Positions 15,313 to 21,263 of a DNA stretch of 25,125 bases are shown piece after piece. The notes below the pieces were generated by a model that ran no database searches, was not told the DNA's origin, and saw only the letters and a program-made list of their open reading frames with translations. How positions within the stretch are numbered: the stretch's first letter is position 1; the number at the start of each line of letters is the position of its first letter. This DNA is from a virus. The translations under genes were made by a program, and so were the position numbers. Location of the stretch: the IMG/VR virus record IMGVR_UViG_3300021959_000360, positions 1 through 25,125 of that record. The stretch is one strand, 5' to 3'.

Positions 15313-15443
15313 GGTAAATTTTTAGGTTTTTCTAAAAAATCGGCTTTACCAGACTCCACAGGTTAAACGAACGGCTAGTAGTTAAGGGTTTTACTTCAGA
15401 ACTATATAAAAGCCCTTAGAACGTCCCAGCTTAGCTTAGCTGG
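15313..15443 (+). ncRNA. Run of hairpins, possible structured RNA or 3' UTR
   Basis: Three stem-loops follow each other: GGTAAA (15313-15318) with TTTACC (15345-15350) enclosing TTTTTAG/CTAAAAA; an 11-bp stem TAAGGGTTTTA (15383-15393) with 15407-15418, one bulged G; and CCAGCT (15426-15431) with AGCTGG (15438-15443). A fourth, terminator-like hairpin follows. No open frame of note lies here and no tRNA T-arm consensus or CCA end is seen. Either a layered transcription stop or a distinct small RNA. Confidence 0.45.
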
Positions 15444-15448
15444 TGTTT

Positions 15449-15482
15449 AGGCTCTAAACGAGGTTTCTGAGGAGCTTTTTAT
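15449..15482 (+). terminator. Rho-independent terminator-like hairpin after the polymerase operon
   Basis: AGGCTC (15449-15454) pairs with GAGCTT (15472-15477), with an inner AAAC/GTTT stem, followed by a T run (15476-15480). Weak in GC but correctly placed before a new promoter. Confidence 0.5.
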
Positions 15483-15494
15483 TCTATTTACTAG

Positions 15495-15523
15495 TTTACT
15501 TTCGCTTTTTTCTCCTTTACCCT
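15495..15523 (+). promoter_or_regulatory. TTTACT-type promoter, apparently leaderless output
   Basis: GTTTACTTTCGC begins at 15494; TTTACT (15495-15500), 17-bp spacer, TACCCT (15518-15523), which is a poor -10. The predicted start site coincides with the A of ATG at 15530, and no Shine-Dalgarno sequence precedes that ATG. Confidence 0.5.
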
Positions 15524-15529
15524 ATTTAT

Positions 15530-15964
15530 ATGGCTAAAAAAGACAAAGTTACATACCTACGATGCAGTCTTCCAGGATGCGATAATCCTCTTGTAGGACA
15601 ACAAAGAAAATTTTGTAGTAGAAAATGTACCGTGAAAAATAATTGTTTAGATAGAAAAGGCATTTATAAAGAACTTGACTCACTCGGTGGACCTAGAAGT
15701 TTATCAAAAGTTGAAAGCTCTATCAAAAAAGACGAAACTTTTGTAATGGGTGATGGTCGTTTTACTTTAGACGATATACCTATTGATAATGATATATGGG
15801 AAGCTGTAGAATTACGCGACGAACAACATAGGCTCGATTGTATTGAACATGAAAATAAAAGGGTCATAGCAGGATTCGAAGAATTTATAAAATCTTATAA
15901 CGAACACCATGATGTTGCTTATGCAACGATGAAAGCTAGACAACTAAAAGAACAAAATGGCTAA
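15530..15964 (+). CDS. Zinc-knuckle-like protein, probably leaderless
   Basis: 144 aa. The N-terminus has four or more cysteines in a zinc-finger layout (C12-x4-C17, then FCSRKC about residues 28-33), of the CxxxGCxxxxxxxRxxFCSxxC type seen in small phage and plasmid DNA-binding proteins. The remainder is acidic and helical. The ATG is preceded by TTTATAT with no ribosome site; a promoter at 15495-15523 would start the RNA at the ATG itself. Its last bases overlap the nuclease gene by 8 nt. Confidence 0.75.
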   Translation: MAKKDKVTYLRCSLPGCDNPLVGQQRKFCSRKCTVKNNCLDRKGIYKELDSLGGPRSLSKVESSIKKDETFVMGDGRFTLDDIPIDNDIWEAVELRDEQHRLDCIEHENKRVIAGFEEFIKSYNEHHDVAYATMKARQLKEQNG

Positions 15965-16346
15965 AGAAAAGAATCTTTGGCTTCTACTTAGAACAAATCT
16001 ACCACATATCCATCTACAGAGGATTGAAACAGGAATGACAGGAGCAGGTGTTCCTGATGTCAACGGTTGTGCAAAAGGTAAAGAGTTCTGGATAGAACTA
16101 AAAGAAATACATTCAGGTAATCAACTTACTCTACGACCCATGCAAATTTCCTGGTTGGCTAAACGTGCATCAAACGGTGGACAAGTTTTTGTAATGGCTA
16201 GAAAAAATGACGAAATCAAGCTCTACCATATTGACAGTCTTACAGGAATAAAAGACCTAGTAAAAGGTGGCTATAACTCTGACGCTCTACTAACGCTGAC
16301 AATACCCTACGATTGGGACGCTCTTACTACTGCTTTACTTTCTTAA
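15957..16346 (+). CDS. VRR-NUC-type PD-(D/E)xK nuclease
   Basis: 129 aa. Pattern of a small phage VRR-NUC or resolvase-like nuclease: GVPDVNGC (31-38) with Asp34, EFWIELKEI (43-51) with Glu47 and Lys49, and LRPMQISWLAKR (59-70) with the trailing Gln63, followed by GGQVFVMAR. These correspond to the D...ExK...Q metal-dependent nuclease core. Stand-alone VRR-NUC proteins cut structured or damaged DNA and are common beside phage replication genes. Translation is probably coupled to the upstream gene, with an 8-nt overlap and no strong ribosome site. Confidence 0.85.
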   Translation: MAKEKNLWLLLRTNLPHIHLQRIETGMTGAGVPDVNGCAKGKEFWIELKEIHSGNQLTLRPMQISWLAKRASNGGQVFVMARKNDEIKLYHIDSLTGIKDLVKGGYNSDALLTLTIPYDWDALTTALLS

Positions 16347-16362
16347 CCTTGGTACGTATAAT
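16334..16362 (+). promoter_or_regulatory. TTTACT-N17-TATAAT promoter
   Basis: TTTACT (16334-16339), 17-bp spacer, perfect TATAAT (16357-16362), the clearest member of the promoter set. The predicted transcript begins near 16369, at the base of a hairpin AGTAGT/GCTACT (16369-16374 and 16381-16386) with AATTAA loop; an outer AATGAC/GTCATT pair lies at 16360-16365 and 16387-16392. Confidence 0.75.
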
Positions 16363-16397
16363 GACCCTAGTAGTAATTAAGCTACTGTCATTAACTT

Positions 16398-16409
16398 AGA
16401 AAGGAGAAA
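16398..16409 (+). promoter_or_regulatory. Shared 12-nt ribosome-binding leader (copy 4)
   Basis: Perfect AGAAAGGAGAAA ending 4 nt before the ATG at 16413. Confidence 0.85.
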
Positions 16410-16412
16410 TAT

Positions 16413-17441
16413 ATGGCACATCAAGTAGAAACAATGGCTTGGGCAGGTGACAAACCTTGGCACGGATTAGGTGTTGAAGTTGACGCTAACCTCACCCCAT
16501 TGGAAATGCAAAAAGCTGCACAGTTAGACTGGACAGTTAGTAAGCGTCCTAGTTATACACTAGACGCCCCTGAATGGAGCGACGACGTTGGTCTTATCCA
16601 AGCGGAGAATACCTTCCACATCGTTCGTGATTCTGATAATAGAATATTATCTCATTGCGGTAGAGACTACGTCCCTATTCAAAACGAGGACGTGTTCAAG
16701 TTCTTTAAACGCTTTACGGAAGCAGGTCATATGACCATGGAAACCGCAGGTAGTTTAAAAGATGGCGGAGAAATATGGGGTTTAGCTAAAATCTCAGAAG
16801 ACTTCGAACTGGCGGGAGACGACCTTATAAAAGGTTATCTTCTTATTAATCAACCGCATATAGTTGGTAGGTCGATGACCATAAAGCTAACGCCTATAAG
16901 AGTTGTATGTAATAACACTCTTACGATGGCATTACAGCATGGTGGAACGGCTTCATTCCGTATGCCACACGTAAAAGAGTTCGGCGACGACGTTATACAA
17001 GCTGCAGAAGAAGCATTAGGTTTATCTGCATCGGCTATGACTGAGTTTAGAAACAACTCTACTATCTTGTCTAAAGCGAAAGCTAAGCATTCAGATGTTC
17101 TTGATTATGTTAGTGAAATATACCAGCCAACGATGCTTGCTGAGTATAGGCTAGAAGAACAACTACGAGCCCAAGGCAAAGCCGTAGGTATACAAGAACC
17201 CTTGAAGGATAGGCTGAACAAGTTTCCTTCATTAGTAATGGAAGCTTTAGAAGAGAGTCCAGGTGCAAACCTGAAGTCTGCTAGAGGTACGTGGTGGGGT
17301 GCATTGAATGCTGTCACCTACGTAGAAGACCATTTACGTGAGTCGCAAACTGAAGGCAATGCTCTACATAGTGCATGGTTCGGTGCCGCAGCCAATCGTA
17401 AGAGCAAAGCTTTAGAACTTGCTATACAGAGGGCTGCTTAA
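16413..17441 (+). CDS. DUF932 phage/plasmid-like protein (TIGR03299 type)
   Basis: 342 aa, the normal length for the family. The N-terminus MAHQVETMAWAGDKPWHGLGVEV is the family hallmark, followed by AAQLDWTVSKRPSY, HCGRDYVPIQNEDVFKFF, VGRSMTIKLTPIRVVCNNTLTMAL and a C-terminal GTWWGALNAVTYVEDH. Members are frequent on phages and plasmids; biochemical function is unknown. It has its own strong promoter and leader, so it is probably highly expressed. TAATG overlap with the next gene. Confidence 0.9.
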   Translation: MAHQVETMAWAGDKPWHGLGVEVDANLTPLEMQKAAQLDWTVSKRPSYTLDAPEWSDDVGLIQAENTFHIVRDSDNRILSHCGRDYVPIQNEDVFKFFKRFTEAGHMTMETAGSLKDGGEIWGLAKISEDFELAGDDLIKGYLLINQPHIVGRSMTIKLTPIRVVCNNTLTMALQHGGTASFRMPHVKEFGDDVIQAAEEALGLSASAMTEFRNNSTILSKAKAKHSDVLDYVSEIYQPTMLAEYRLEEQLRAQGKAVGIQEPLKDRLNKFPSLVMEALEESPGANLKSARGTWWGALNAVTYVEDHLRESQTEGNALHSAWFGAAANRKSKALELAIQRAA

Positions 17442-17671
17442 TGGAAAACCCTAAACAATACAAAATAGACGCTGATGTCTTAGGTATGGTTTGGGAAAGG
17501 TTATTCGAGTCAGGCAACGATGAACTGGCTCGATTAATCTCCGATACCATGATAGCCCAAGGTTGTCAGGAGTTGGTGGGTGTAGATGACCCATCATTAA
17601 TATTAATGTTTTGGAAAAATTATCTAGAGGAAAATGACCTAGTTAGTTTTTCTGATGGTAAGCTACATTGA
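17441..17671 (+). CDS. Small acidic protein of unknown function
   Basis: 76 aa; ATG shares its A with the upstream TAA, so translation is probably coupled. Acidic and helical with no motif recognised (ADVLGMVWERLFESGNDELARLI...). It is followed by a promoter rather than a terminator. Confidence 0.7.
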   Translation: MENPKQYKIDADVLGMVWERLFESGNDELARLISDTMIAQGCQELVGVDDPSLILMFWKNYLEENDLVSFSDGKLH

Positions 17672-17688
17672 CGCTTATCCTATACTGG

Positions 17689-17717
17689 TTTACTTTCGCG
17701 TTATTCGAAGGCATACT
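17689..17717 (+). promoter_or_regulatory. TTTACT-N17-CATACT promoter
   Basis: GTTTACTTTCGCG begins at 17688, nearly identical to the copy at 15494; the -10 is CATACT (17712-17717). Confidence 0.6.
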
Positions 17718-17726
17718 AGAAACTGG

Positions 17727-17744
17727 TTCTACCGCAAGGTAGAG
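17727..17744 (+). promoter_or_regulatory. 5' UTR hairpin with GCAA tetraloop
   Basis: TCTACC (17728-17733), GCAA, GGTAGA (17738-17743): a 6-bp stem closed by a GNRA loop only a few nt from the predicted transcript start, upstream of the leader at 17758. It may stabilise the mRNA or bind a regulator. Confidence 0.55.
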
Positions 17745-17757
17745 TTTATTAACTAAA

Positions 17758-17769
17758 AGAAAGGAGAAA
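17758..17769 (+). promoter_or_regulatory. Shared 12-nt ribosome-binding leader (copy 5)
   Basis: Perfect AGAAAGGAGAAA ending 4 nt before the ATG at 17773. Confidence 0.85.
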
Positions 17770-17772
17770 GAT

Positions 17773-18150
17773 ATGCAAACTGCAACATCTACGCCCTCTA
17801 AAAAGAGAGCACCAATAGCAACTACTGTGAAAGCAGCAGCTGCAAAGCCACTTAGCAAAGCTAAAGTGAATGCTGTTCCTAAACCTATGAAAAGTGGTAA
17901 AGGCTCAGCGAGAACGTTATACAAGTACACTGGTAAAGCACCAGAAGGCAAGACTCCGCAAATGAATGCGTTGATTGCTACTTGTGTTGAGTGTAAGAAA
18001 ACTGAGCTTGATATAGCTAGTTTCACTGCACAAGACTTAGTCGCGTTAGCTGTGAAAAAAGGTACTTTGACTACAGGTCAAGACCCGCTTAGAATCTTCA
18101 GGTTTTATGCAAAAAGACTTGTTGACGAAGGCTACTTCGCGAAAGCGTAA
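17773..18150 (+). CDS. Basic-tailed accessory protein, paralogue of the 23971 gene
   Basis: 125 aa. The first about 50 residues are Lys/Ala/Pro-rich and basic (KKRAPIATTVKAAAAKP), likely disordered and DNA- or RNA-binding. The C-terminal about 65 residues form a helical domain whose end, QDPLRIFRFYAKRLVDEGYF, aligns with QTPAKIWQFYKNRLIKSEFI of the protein at 23971-24306; the central parts (ALIATCVECKKTELDIASFTAQDL versus CIISALATADNNSLTVEDL) also align by pattern. A small winged-helix-like fold is possible. It stands as a single-gene unit between its own promoter and a terminator hairpin. Confidence 0.78.
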   Translation: MQTATSTPSKKRAPIATTVKAAAAKPLSKAKVNAVPKPMKSGKGSARTLYKYTGKAPEGKTPQMNALIATCVECKKTELDIASFTAQDLVALAVKKGTLTTGQDPLRIFRFYAKRLVDEGYFAKA

Positions 18151-18156
18151 TCTACT

Positions 18157-18189
18157 AGGTGCATAGGGAAACTTGTGCACCTTATTTTT
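18157..18189 (+). terminator. Terminator hairpin between 18150 and 18201
   Basis: Perfect 7-bp stem AGGTGCA (18157-18163) with TGCACCT (18176-18182), then TATTTTTA. It lies just before the ribosome site of the next gene, so it may also limit read-through translation. Confidence 0.6.
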
Positions 18190-18200
18190 AGGAGAAAACT

Positions 18201-18380
18201 ATGCAAATAGAAATACAGAAAAAAGACGGCACGACTTTTACAACAAACGTGACTACCCTAGCTAAAGCGATATATCCGCACGTGACAGCCGATACATCGT
18301 TTCACTATTCATTAGAAACAGACTTTATAAACGGCGTTTATGATGCTATCGAGCAGATGATGGGGGACAACGATGAGTAA
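18201..18380 (+). CDS. Small protein of unknown function
   Basis: 59 aa (MQIEIQKKDGTTFTTNVTTL..., ending QMMGDNDE), with AGGAGAAAACT before ATG. Beta-strand-like N-terminus, acidic C-terminus. The stop overlaps the next start by 8 nt. No motif recognised. Confidence 0.7.
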   Translation: MQIEIQKKDGTTFTTNVTTLAKAIYPHVTADTSFHYSLETDFINGVYDAIEQMMGDNDE

Positions 18381-18549
18381 AAATAAAGTATGGGAAATAA
18401 CAGTAAGCACAACTGTTCAGATAGATTCTGAAGATGATTATTGTGAAAACCAAGAACATGCTGAAGTTATTATGTGGGATAGATGGAATGTTTATAAACA
18501 CAATTTAGAAATAACTAAGGTAAAAACATGGGAGTATGAAAGTGAATGA
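18373..18549 (+). CDS. Small acidic protein of unknown function
   Basis: 58 aa (MSKNKVWEITVSTTVQIDSEDD..., ending VKTWEYESE). ATG lies inside the end of the previous gene, with GGGGGA upstream. The pattern of an initial beta strand, an acidic middle and a final KVKTWEYE strand recalls small phage beta-alpha-beta proteins; no function can be given. Confidence 0.68.
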   Translation: MSKNKVWEITVSTTVQIDSEDDYCENQEHAEVIMWDRWNVYKHNLEITKVKTWEYESE

Positions 18550-18619
18550 CCGAGATAAAATAATTCTCGCTTTTGCGTGGTTTCTTTTAGTAGTTTACTT
18601 TGCCCTTTATGGTATATAA
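18536..18619 (+). CDS. Possible 27-aa single-span membrane peptide
   Basis: MKVNDRDKI followed by a hydrophobic run ILAFAWFLLVVYFALYGI, one membrane span with a charged N-terminus. It overlaps the previous gene and its last codons coincide with the TTTACTTTGCC promoter motif, so the reading may be partly by chance. The ribosome site is weak (GGGAG only 2 nt away); a GTG at 18542 is an alternative start. Confidence 0.4.
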   Translation: MKVNDRDKIILAFAWFLLVVYFALYGI

Positions 18620-18622
18620 ACT
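18594..18622 (+). promoter_or_regulatory. TTTACT-type promoter
   Basis: GTTTACTTTGCC begins at 18593. TAAACT lies at 17-bp spacing (18617-18622), and TATAAA (18615-18620) at 15 bp is an alternative -10. It precedes the leader of the 18656 gene. Confidence 0.5.
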
Positions 18623-18639
18623 ATAGGTATAACTATTAA

Positions 18640-18651
18640 AGAAAGGAGAAA
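18640..18651 (+). promoter_or_regulatory. Shared 12-nt ribosome-binding leader (copy 6)
   Basis: Perfect AGAAAGGAGAAA ending 5 nt before the ATG at 18656. Confidence 0.85.
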
Positions 18652-18655
18652 TGTT

Positions 18656-18919
18656 ATGAATTATACAAAAATTGAAGACGGCATGTATCGAGGCTCTGAT
18701 GGTAATCTATACCACGACGAGCGAGTCTTGAGGTATAGAGTTTTATACCAAAATGTTGATACACCACATAGCGAGAACTGGATGTTACACACATCTCATA
18801 GCAAGTTTGAGTCTGCACAAGCCGAAGTCGAAAAACAAAACGAAAAGTGGAAAGGCTGGAACGTATATAAATTACGTGATGCAGGCGAAGCTACTAATAT
18901 TAAGAGGTTGATGTACTGA
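18656..18919 (+). CDS. Small conserved-looking protein of unknown function
   Basis: 87 aa. Polar and aromatic-rich (MYRGSDGNLYHDERVLRYRVLYQN), with a lysine/glutamate-rich C-terminal half (AEVEKQNEKWKGWNVYKLRD). Start fixed by the shared leader. TGATG overlap with the next gene. No motif recognised. Confidence 0.72.
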   Translation: MNYTKIEDGMYRGSDGNLYHDERVLRYRVLYQNVDTPHSENWMLHTSHSKFESAQAEVEKQNEKWKGWNVYKLRDAGEATNIKRLMY

Positions 18920-19242
18920 TGAAAATTAAAGAACTAATGGCGGAAACATCAAGACTAGTTGATTTTTTCAATACTTTAACAGATAAAGATATCGAAATGA
19001 TTACCTTTATTGATGCTGCGGTAGACGAGGGTAAACGCCCCAATTTAGCGGAGTTCGAAGAAGAGTTTTCTCACGATAACAGACCTCGTAACGAACTATT
19101 GTCCGATATATCTAGAAAATATTTAGATTATTGGCATAAATACAAACCTGAGACAGCAGGATTAATTAAACCTACATTATCTTGGTACGACCCTCATCAC
19201 GAGGGTTATCACGAAATTGGCTCTAACAAGGGGCTCCATTAA
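18919..19242 (+). CDS. Small acidic helical protein of unknown function
   Basis: 107 aa, ATG sharing a base with the upstream TGA, so translation is probably coupled. Helical and acidic N-terminal half (LMAETSRLVDFFNTLTDKDIEM), His- and Pro-containing C-terminus (YDPHHEGYHEIGS). No known motif. Confidence 0.7.
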   Translation: MKIKELMAETSRLVDFFNTLTDKDIEMITFIDAAVDEGKRPNLAEFEEEFSHDNRPRNELLSDISRKYLDYWHKYKPETAGLIKPTLSWYDPHHEGYHEIGSNKGLH

Positions 19243-19248
19243 TCGTGT

Positions 19249-19289
19249 ATTATAAGACTGGTTTATAATCGTATGCTGTATTATATAAT
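19249..19289 (+). promoter_or_regulatory. Promoter with overlapping inverted repeat
   Basis: ATTATAA (19249-19255) and TTATAAT (19263-19269) form a perfect 7-bp inverted repeat with 7-bp spacer, overlapping the -35 region (TTTATA 19262-19267) of a promoter whose -10 is TATAAT (19284-19289). The predicted transcript start equals the A of ATG at 19296. Confidence 0.5.
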
Positions 19290-19295
19290 TTACTT

Positions 19296-19406
19296 ATGTT
19301 AAAACTATACAAGAACGATTTTACGAGTCCCGATAAAGGTTTTTATAGTTTATCTTTATCAGGCACAAGTGTGGTGCTGACAAAATTCACGAGGTCAGTT
19401 AAATGA
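19296..19406 (+). CDS. Possible 36-aa leaderless small protein
   Basis: MLKLYKNDFTSPDKGFY, then a serine-rich stretch and a basic end (KFTRSVK). No ribosome site; a perfect TATAAT ends 6 nt before ATG, so the mRNA would be leaderless. The stop overlaps the next ATG (ATGA), which supports it being translated. Function unknown. Confidence 0.5.
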   Translation: MLKLYKNDFTSPDKGFYSLSLSGTSVVLTKFTRSVK

Positions 19407-19558
19407 GACTTGTTAAATACTACAACCACACTGAGTCAGCCATCGGGTGCGAGAGAGTTATCCCGAGAAGTGACGTTAAACTACTAGACTCTCACGTGTG
19501 GCTACAAATGAGCTCTGTAAATCCTGACTGCGTTCGCGTAGAGGTCGGTCTGAGATAA
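19403..19558 (+). CDS. Small protein of unknown function
   Basis: 51 aa (MRLVKYYNHTESAIGCERVIPRSDV..., ending CVRVEVGLR). ATG overlaps the upstream stop (ATGA), with GAGG about 9 nt before it. Two cysteines; alternating hydrophobic residues at the C-terminus suggest a beta strand. No motif recognised. Confidence 0.6.
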   Translation: MRLVKYYNHTESAIGCERVIPRSDVKLLDSHVWLQMSSVNPDCVRVEVGLR

Positions 19559-19611
19559 AATGCGAATAAGTGCTAGAAACCATCACGCAATAGCCACACA
19601 CCTATTTCATA

Positions 19612-19623
19612 AGAAAGGAGAAA
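19612..19623 (+). promoter_or_regulatory. Shared 12-nt ribosome-binding leader (copy 7)
   Basis: Perfect AGAAAGGAGAAA ending 4 nt before the ATG at 19627. No clear promoter is visible just upstream, unlike most other copies. Confidence 0.82.
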
Positions 19624-19626
19624 TAT

Positions 19627-19869
19627 ATGAAAAACCTAGAAGAAAACTTAGTTAAGATAGTTGATTCTATTGAAACTATTATCCAAACACAGCGTAGTGT
19701 TCAGGAGTTTATGCACGGTCAGATGGAAGCTAATGAGTTTCTAGCTAAACGTATAAAAGAACTAGAAGGCAGAGTCGCTATTGCTGAAAACGAGAAAAAC
19801 GTGATGAATGCTGTTTCTGGCATTATACCAACTCAGGAGGTGTTCAATGCTGAGCCTAAACGAGATTAA
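19627..19869 (+). CDS. Small coiled-coil protein
   Basis: 80 aa. Residues 1-60 are a nearly continuous charged amphipathic helix (NLVKIVDSIETIIQTQ...FLAKRIKELEGRVAIAENEKN), likely a coiled coil for oligomerisation. Start set by the shared leader. The last codons contain the AGGAGG ribosome site of the next gene. Confidence 0.72.
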   Translation: MKNLEENLVKIVDSIETIIQTQRSVQEFMHGQMEANEFLAKRIKELEGRVAIAENEKNVMNAVSGIIPTQEVFNAEPKRD

Positions 19870-20119
19870 GAAACAAACTCTACCGCATATCAGCAGTTTA
19901 ACGCGTTGGCTACAGCTGACTGATGAAGACATACTTGCGGCATACGACTGGGTTGTCGAAGTTATGTATGACTATCACCGAGTTTACGAGCCCTATCAAT
20001 CTATCAAACGTAGCGACGTAGAATACTTTTTTGAACTATGGTGCGACGATTATTTCGAAGACCCTGCACCTGCAGAGCCTCACGATGAGTGGGGTGCACC
20101 CTTACAGGAGGTAAACTAA
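19847..20119 (+). CDS. Small acidic protein of unknown function
   Basis: 90 aa from ATG 19847, which has CAGGAGG upstream; a TTG 13 codons earlier opens the same frame but has no ribosome site. Rich in aromatic and acidic residues (DEDILAAYDWVVEVMYDYHRVYEPY, FFELWCDDYFEDP). Overlaps the previous gene by 23 nt and shares a base with the next start (TAATG). No motif recognised. Confidence 0.68.
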   Translation: MLSLNEIKKQTLPHISSLTRWLQLTDEDILAAYDWVVEVMYDYHRVYEPYQSIKRSDVEYFFELWCDDYFEDPAPAEPHDEWGAPLQEVN

Positions 20120-20235
20120 TGATTGAAGAACTACTAGACAAATACCACGTAGATGATTTTGATAAATTATTAATTGAGATAATTAATCACATGATAGAAG
20201 TTAAAAAAGATAGGGAGATGGAAGATGGCGAATAA
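20119..20235 (+). CDS. 38-aa acidic small protein
   Basis: MIEELLDKYHVDDFDKLLIEI... ending KKDREMEDGE. AGGAGG lies 7 nt before ATG, which shares its A with the upstream stop. Overlaps the next gene by 11 nt. Amphipathic helix, no motif recognised. Confidence 0.6.
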   Translation: MIEELLDKYHVDDFDKLLIEIINHMIEVKKDREMEDGE

Positions 20236-20488
20236 ATATTACTACGGCAACGGTTTCAACAGCGAAAACTCTATTGCGATTATATGGTCAATAGAAGATG
20301 TCAAAGACCAACTAGATGAATGGTTTCCGCAACTAAAATATACAGAAGATGATTGTATGGAAGTTTTATATAGTATGCAAGATAACCATGATGCTAATTA
20401 TGGGATAAGTTGGGAAACTATACACGCTCAGATAGAGAACCATTGGTACGATGAACTTAAAAAATTAAAGGAGGAAAATGATGGGTGA
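20225..20488 (+). CDS. Small conserved phage/plasmid protein
   Basis: 87 aa. The pattern IIWSIEDVKDQLDEW, LKYTEDDCMEVLYSMQDNHDANYGISWETIHAQIE resembles a small family of phages and plasmids in which WxxEDV, acidic TxEQxxEVL and D-A-x-G-(I/V)-x-W are conserved. No biochemical function is known to me. The ribosome site GGGAGATGGAAG lies within the upstream gene. Confidence 0.7.
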   Translation: MANKYYYGNGFNSENSIAIIWSIEDVKDQLDEWFPQLKYTEDDCMEVLYSMQDNHDANYGISWETIHAQIENHWYDELKKLKEENDG

Positions 20489-20579
20489 TATAGATAGAAA
20501 TAAAATACCACCGCATTTACGTCATTTATCAGAATGGCGATTACAAGCATTACTTTATTTATTTAGGGGAACTTTATGA
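20481..20579 (+). CDS. 32-aa basic small protein
   Basis: MGDIDRNKIPPHLRHLSEW... ending LLYLFRGTL. AAAGGAGG lies 6 nt before ATG 20481; ATG 20478 is an alternative. Overlaps both neighbours (8 and 4 nt). Function unknown. Confidence 0.5.
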   Translation: MGDIDRNKIPPHLRHLSEWRLQALLYLFRGTL

Positions 20580-20674
20580 AAAAAGAATTTAAAGAGATAG
20601 GTTTGATGTTAGAGGGTTTAGACGCCGATTTACGCAAACTAGGAGGTTGGATATGTCGTCTATTTACAAAGTGA
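20576..20674 (+). CDS. 32-aa small protein
   Basis: MKKEFKEIGLMLEGLDADLRK... ending WICRLFTK, amphipathic. ATG overlaps the upstream stop (ATGA), with AGGGGA upstream. Its own sequence contains the AGGAGG ribosome site of the next gene. Function unknown. Confidence 0.5.
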   Translation: MKKEFKEIGLMLEGLDADLRKLGGWICRLFTK

Positions 20675-20823
20675 CCATAGTATTAGAATTTGATACGTTT
20701 CCAACAGGAGATGAAATAAAACAAAAAGTTGAAAAACATAACTATATGGCTGAAATAAAAGAAGTCAAAGGAGAAAAAACATGGCAACAGAAAAAACTAT
20801 CTGGTATCAACAAAACCATATAA
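20653..20823 (+). CDS. 56-aa small protein of unknown function
   Basis: MSSIYKVTIVLEFDTFPTGD... with TAGGAGGTTGGAT before ATG. Begins with a beta strand, then a lysine-rich helix. Its last 43 nt overlap the MazG-like gene in another frame; a KGEKTWQQKK segment comes from the same DNA as the MazG start. Confidence 0.55.
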   Translation: MSSIYKVTIVLEFDTFPTGDEIKQKVEKHNYMAEIKEVKGEKTWQQKKLSGINKTI

Positions 20824-21194
20824 GTCACGGACGAGCAACGTCTAAACTACCATTTAGACGAGGTGCTGGAGGACGTTGGGGTTCTATCAGCAGGGTTGAG
20901 GAATGGGCAGAACAACGCGGACTTATAGATGAGAACGGTCCTCTACCATTACCTGATAAACAAATGATAAAATTTTTAGAAGAAGTAGGCGAAACTGCTA
21001 GAGCTCTACTTTACGACGATATGGATGAACTCCGCGATGGTATTGGGGACTGCGTAGTATGTTTGATAGTATTAGCAGCACAATGTAATATGACTCTAGA
21101 AGAGTGTATGGACGCCGCATGGGACGAAATAAAAGACCGTAGTGGTAAACTCGAAAATGGCTTGTTCAAAAAGGATGGCGACTTCGATAGCTAG
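20781..21194 (+). CDS. MazG-like nucleotide pyrophosphohydrolase
   Basis: 137 aa, with CAAAGGAGAAAAAAC before ATG. The helical MazG signature is visible in the C-terminal half: KFLEEVGETARAL (64-76) with E67, E68 and E71, then DELRDGIGDCVVCLIVLA (82-99) with E83, D86 and D90, which bind Mg2+. The N-terminal 55 residues are an extension (HGRATSKLPFRRGAGGRWG). Family members hydrolyse (d)NTPs to NMP and pyrophosphate; phage versions are proposed to clear unwanted nucleotides or modulate host alarmones. In a phage that may use modified thymine, removing unwanted dNTPs is a possible role (inference). Confidence 0.83.
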   Translation: MATEKTIWYQQNHISHGRATSKLPFRRGAGGRWGSISRVEEWAEQRGLIDENGPLPLPDKQMIKFLEEVGETARALLYDDMDELRDGIGDCVVCLIVLAAQCNMTLEECMDAAWDEIKDRSGKLENGLFKKDGDFDS

Positions 21195-21200
21195 GGTACA

Positions 21201-21228
21201 TTGGCGTTGCTCTTTTATATAATATAAA
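21201..21228 (+). promoter_or_regulatory. Sigma70-like promoter before the 21264 gene
   Basis: TTGGCG (21201-21206), 16-bp spacer, TATAAA (21223-21228), with an overlapping TATAAT at 21218-21223. This -35 differs from the TTTACT set. Confidence 0.5.
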
Positions 21229-21248
21229 GGTACGTTAATCAAACTATT

Positions 21249-21260
21249 AGAAAGGAGAAA
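21249..21260 (+). promoter_or_regulatory. Shared 12-nt ribosome-binding leader (copy 8)
   Basis: Perfect AGAAAGGAGAAA ending 4 nt before the ATG at 21264. Confidence 0.85.
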
Positions 21261-21263
21261 TAT

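Noticed and set aside
15311-15482. Possible tRNA in the hairpin region
   Set aside because: No T-loop consensus, no cloverleaf and no acceptor pairing could be found.
15504-15518. Reverse complement of the leader (TTTTCTCCTTT) read as a leftward ribosome site
   Set aside because: No leftward start codon or open frame follows at a suitable distance; it lies in the spacer of a rightward promoter.
19560-19658. Possible 31-aa gene starting ATG 19560
   Set aside because: It runs through the leader and start of the 19627 gene and has no own ribosome site; probably chance.
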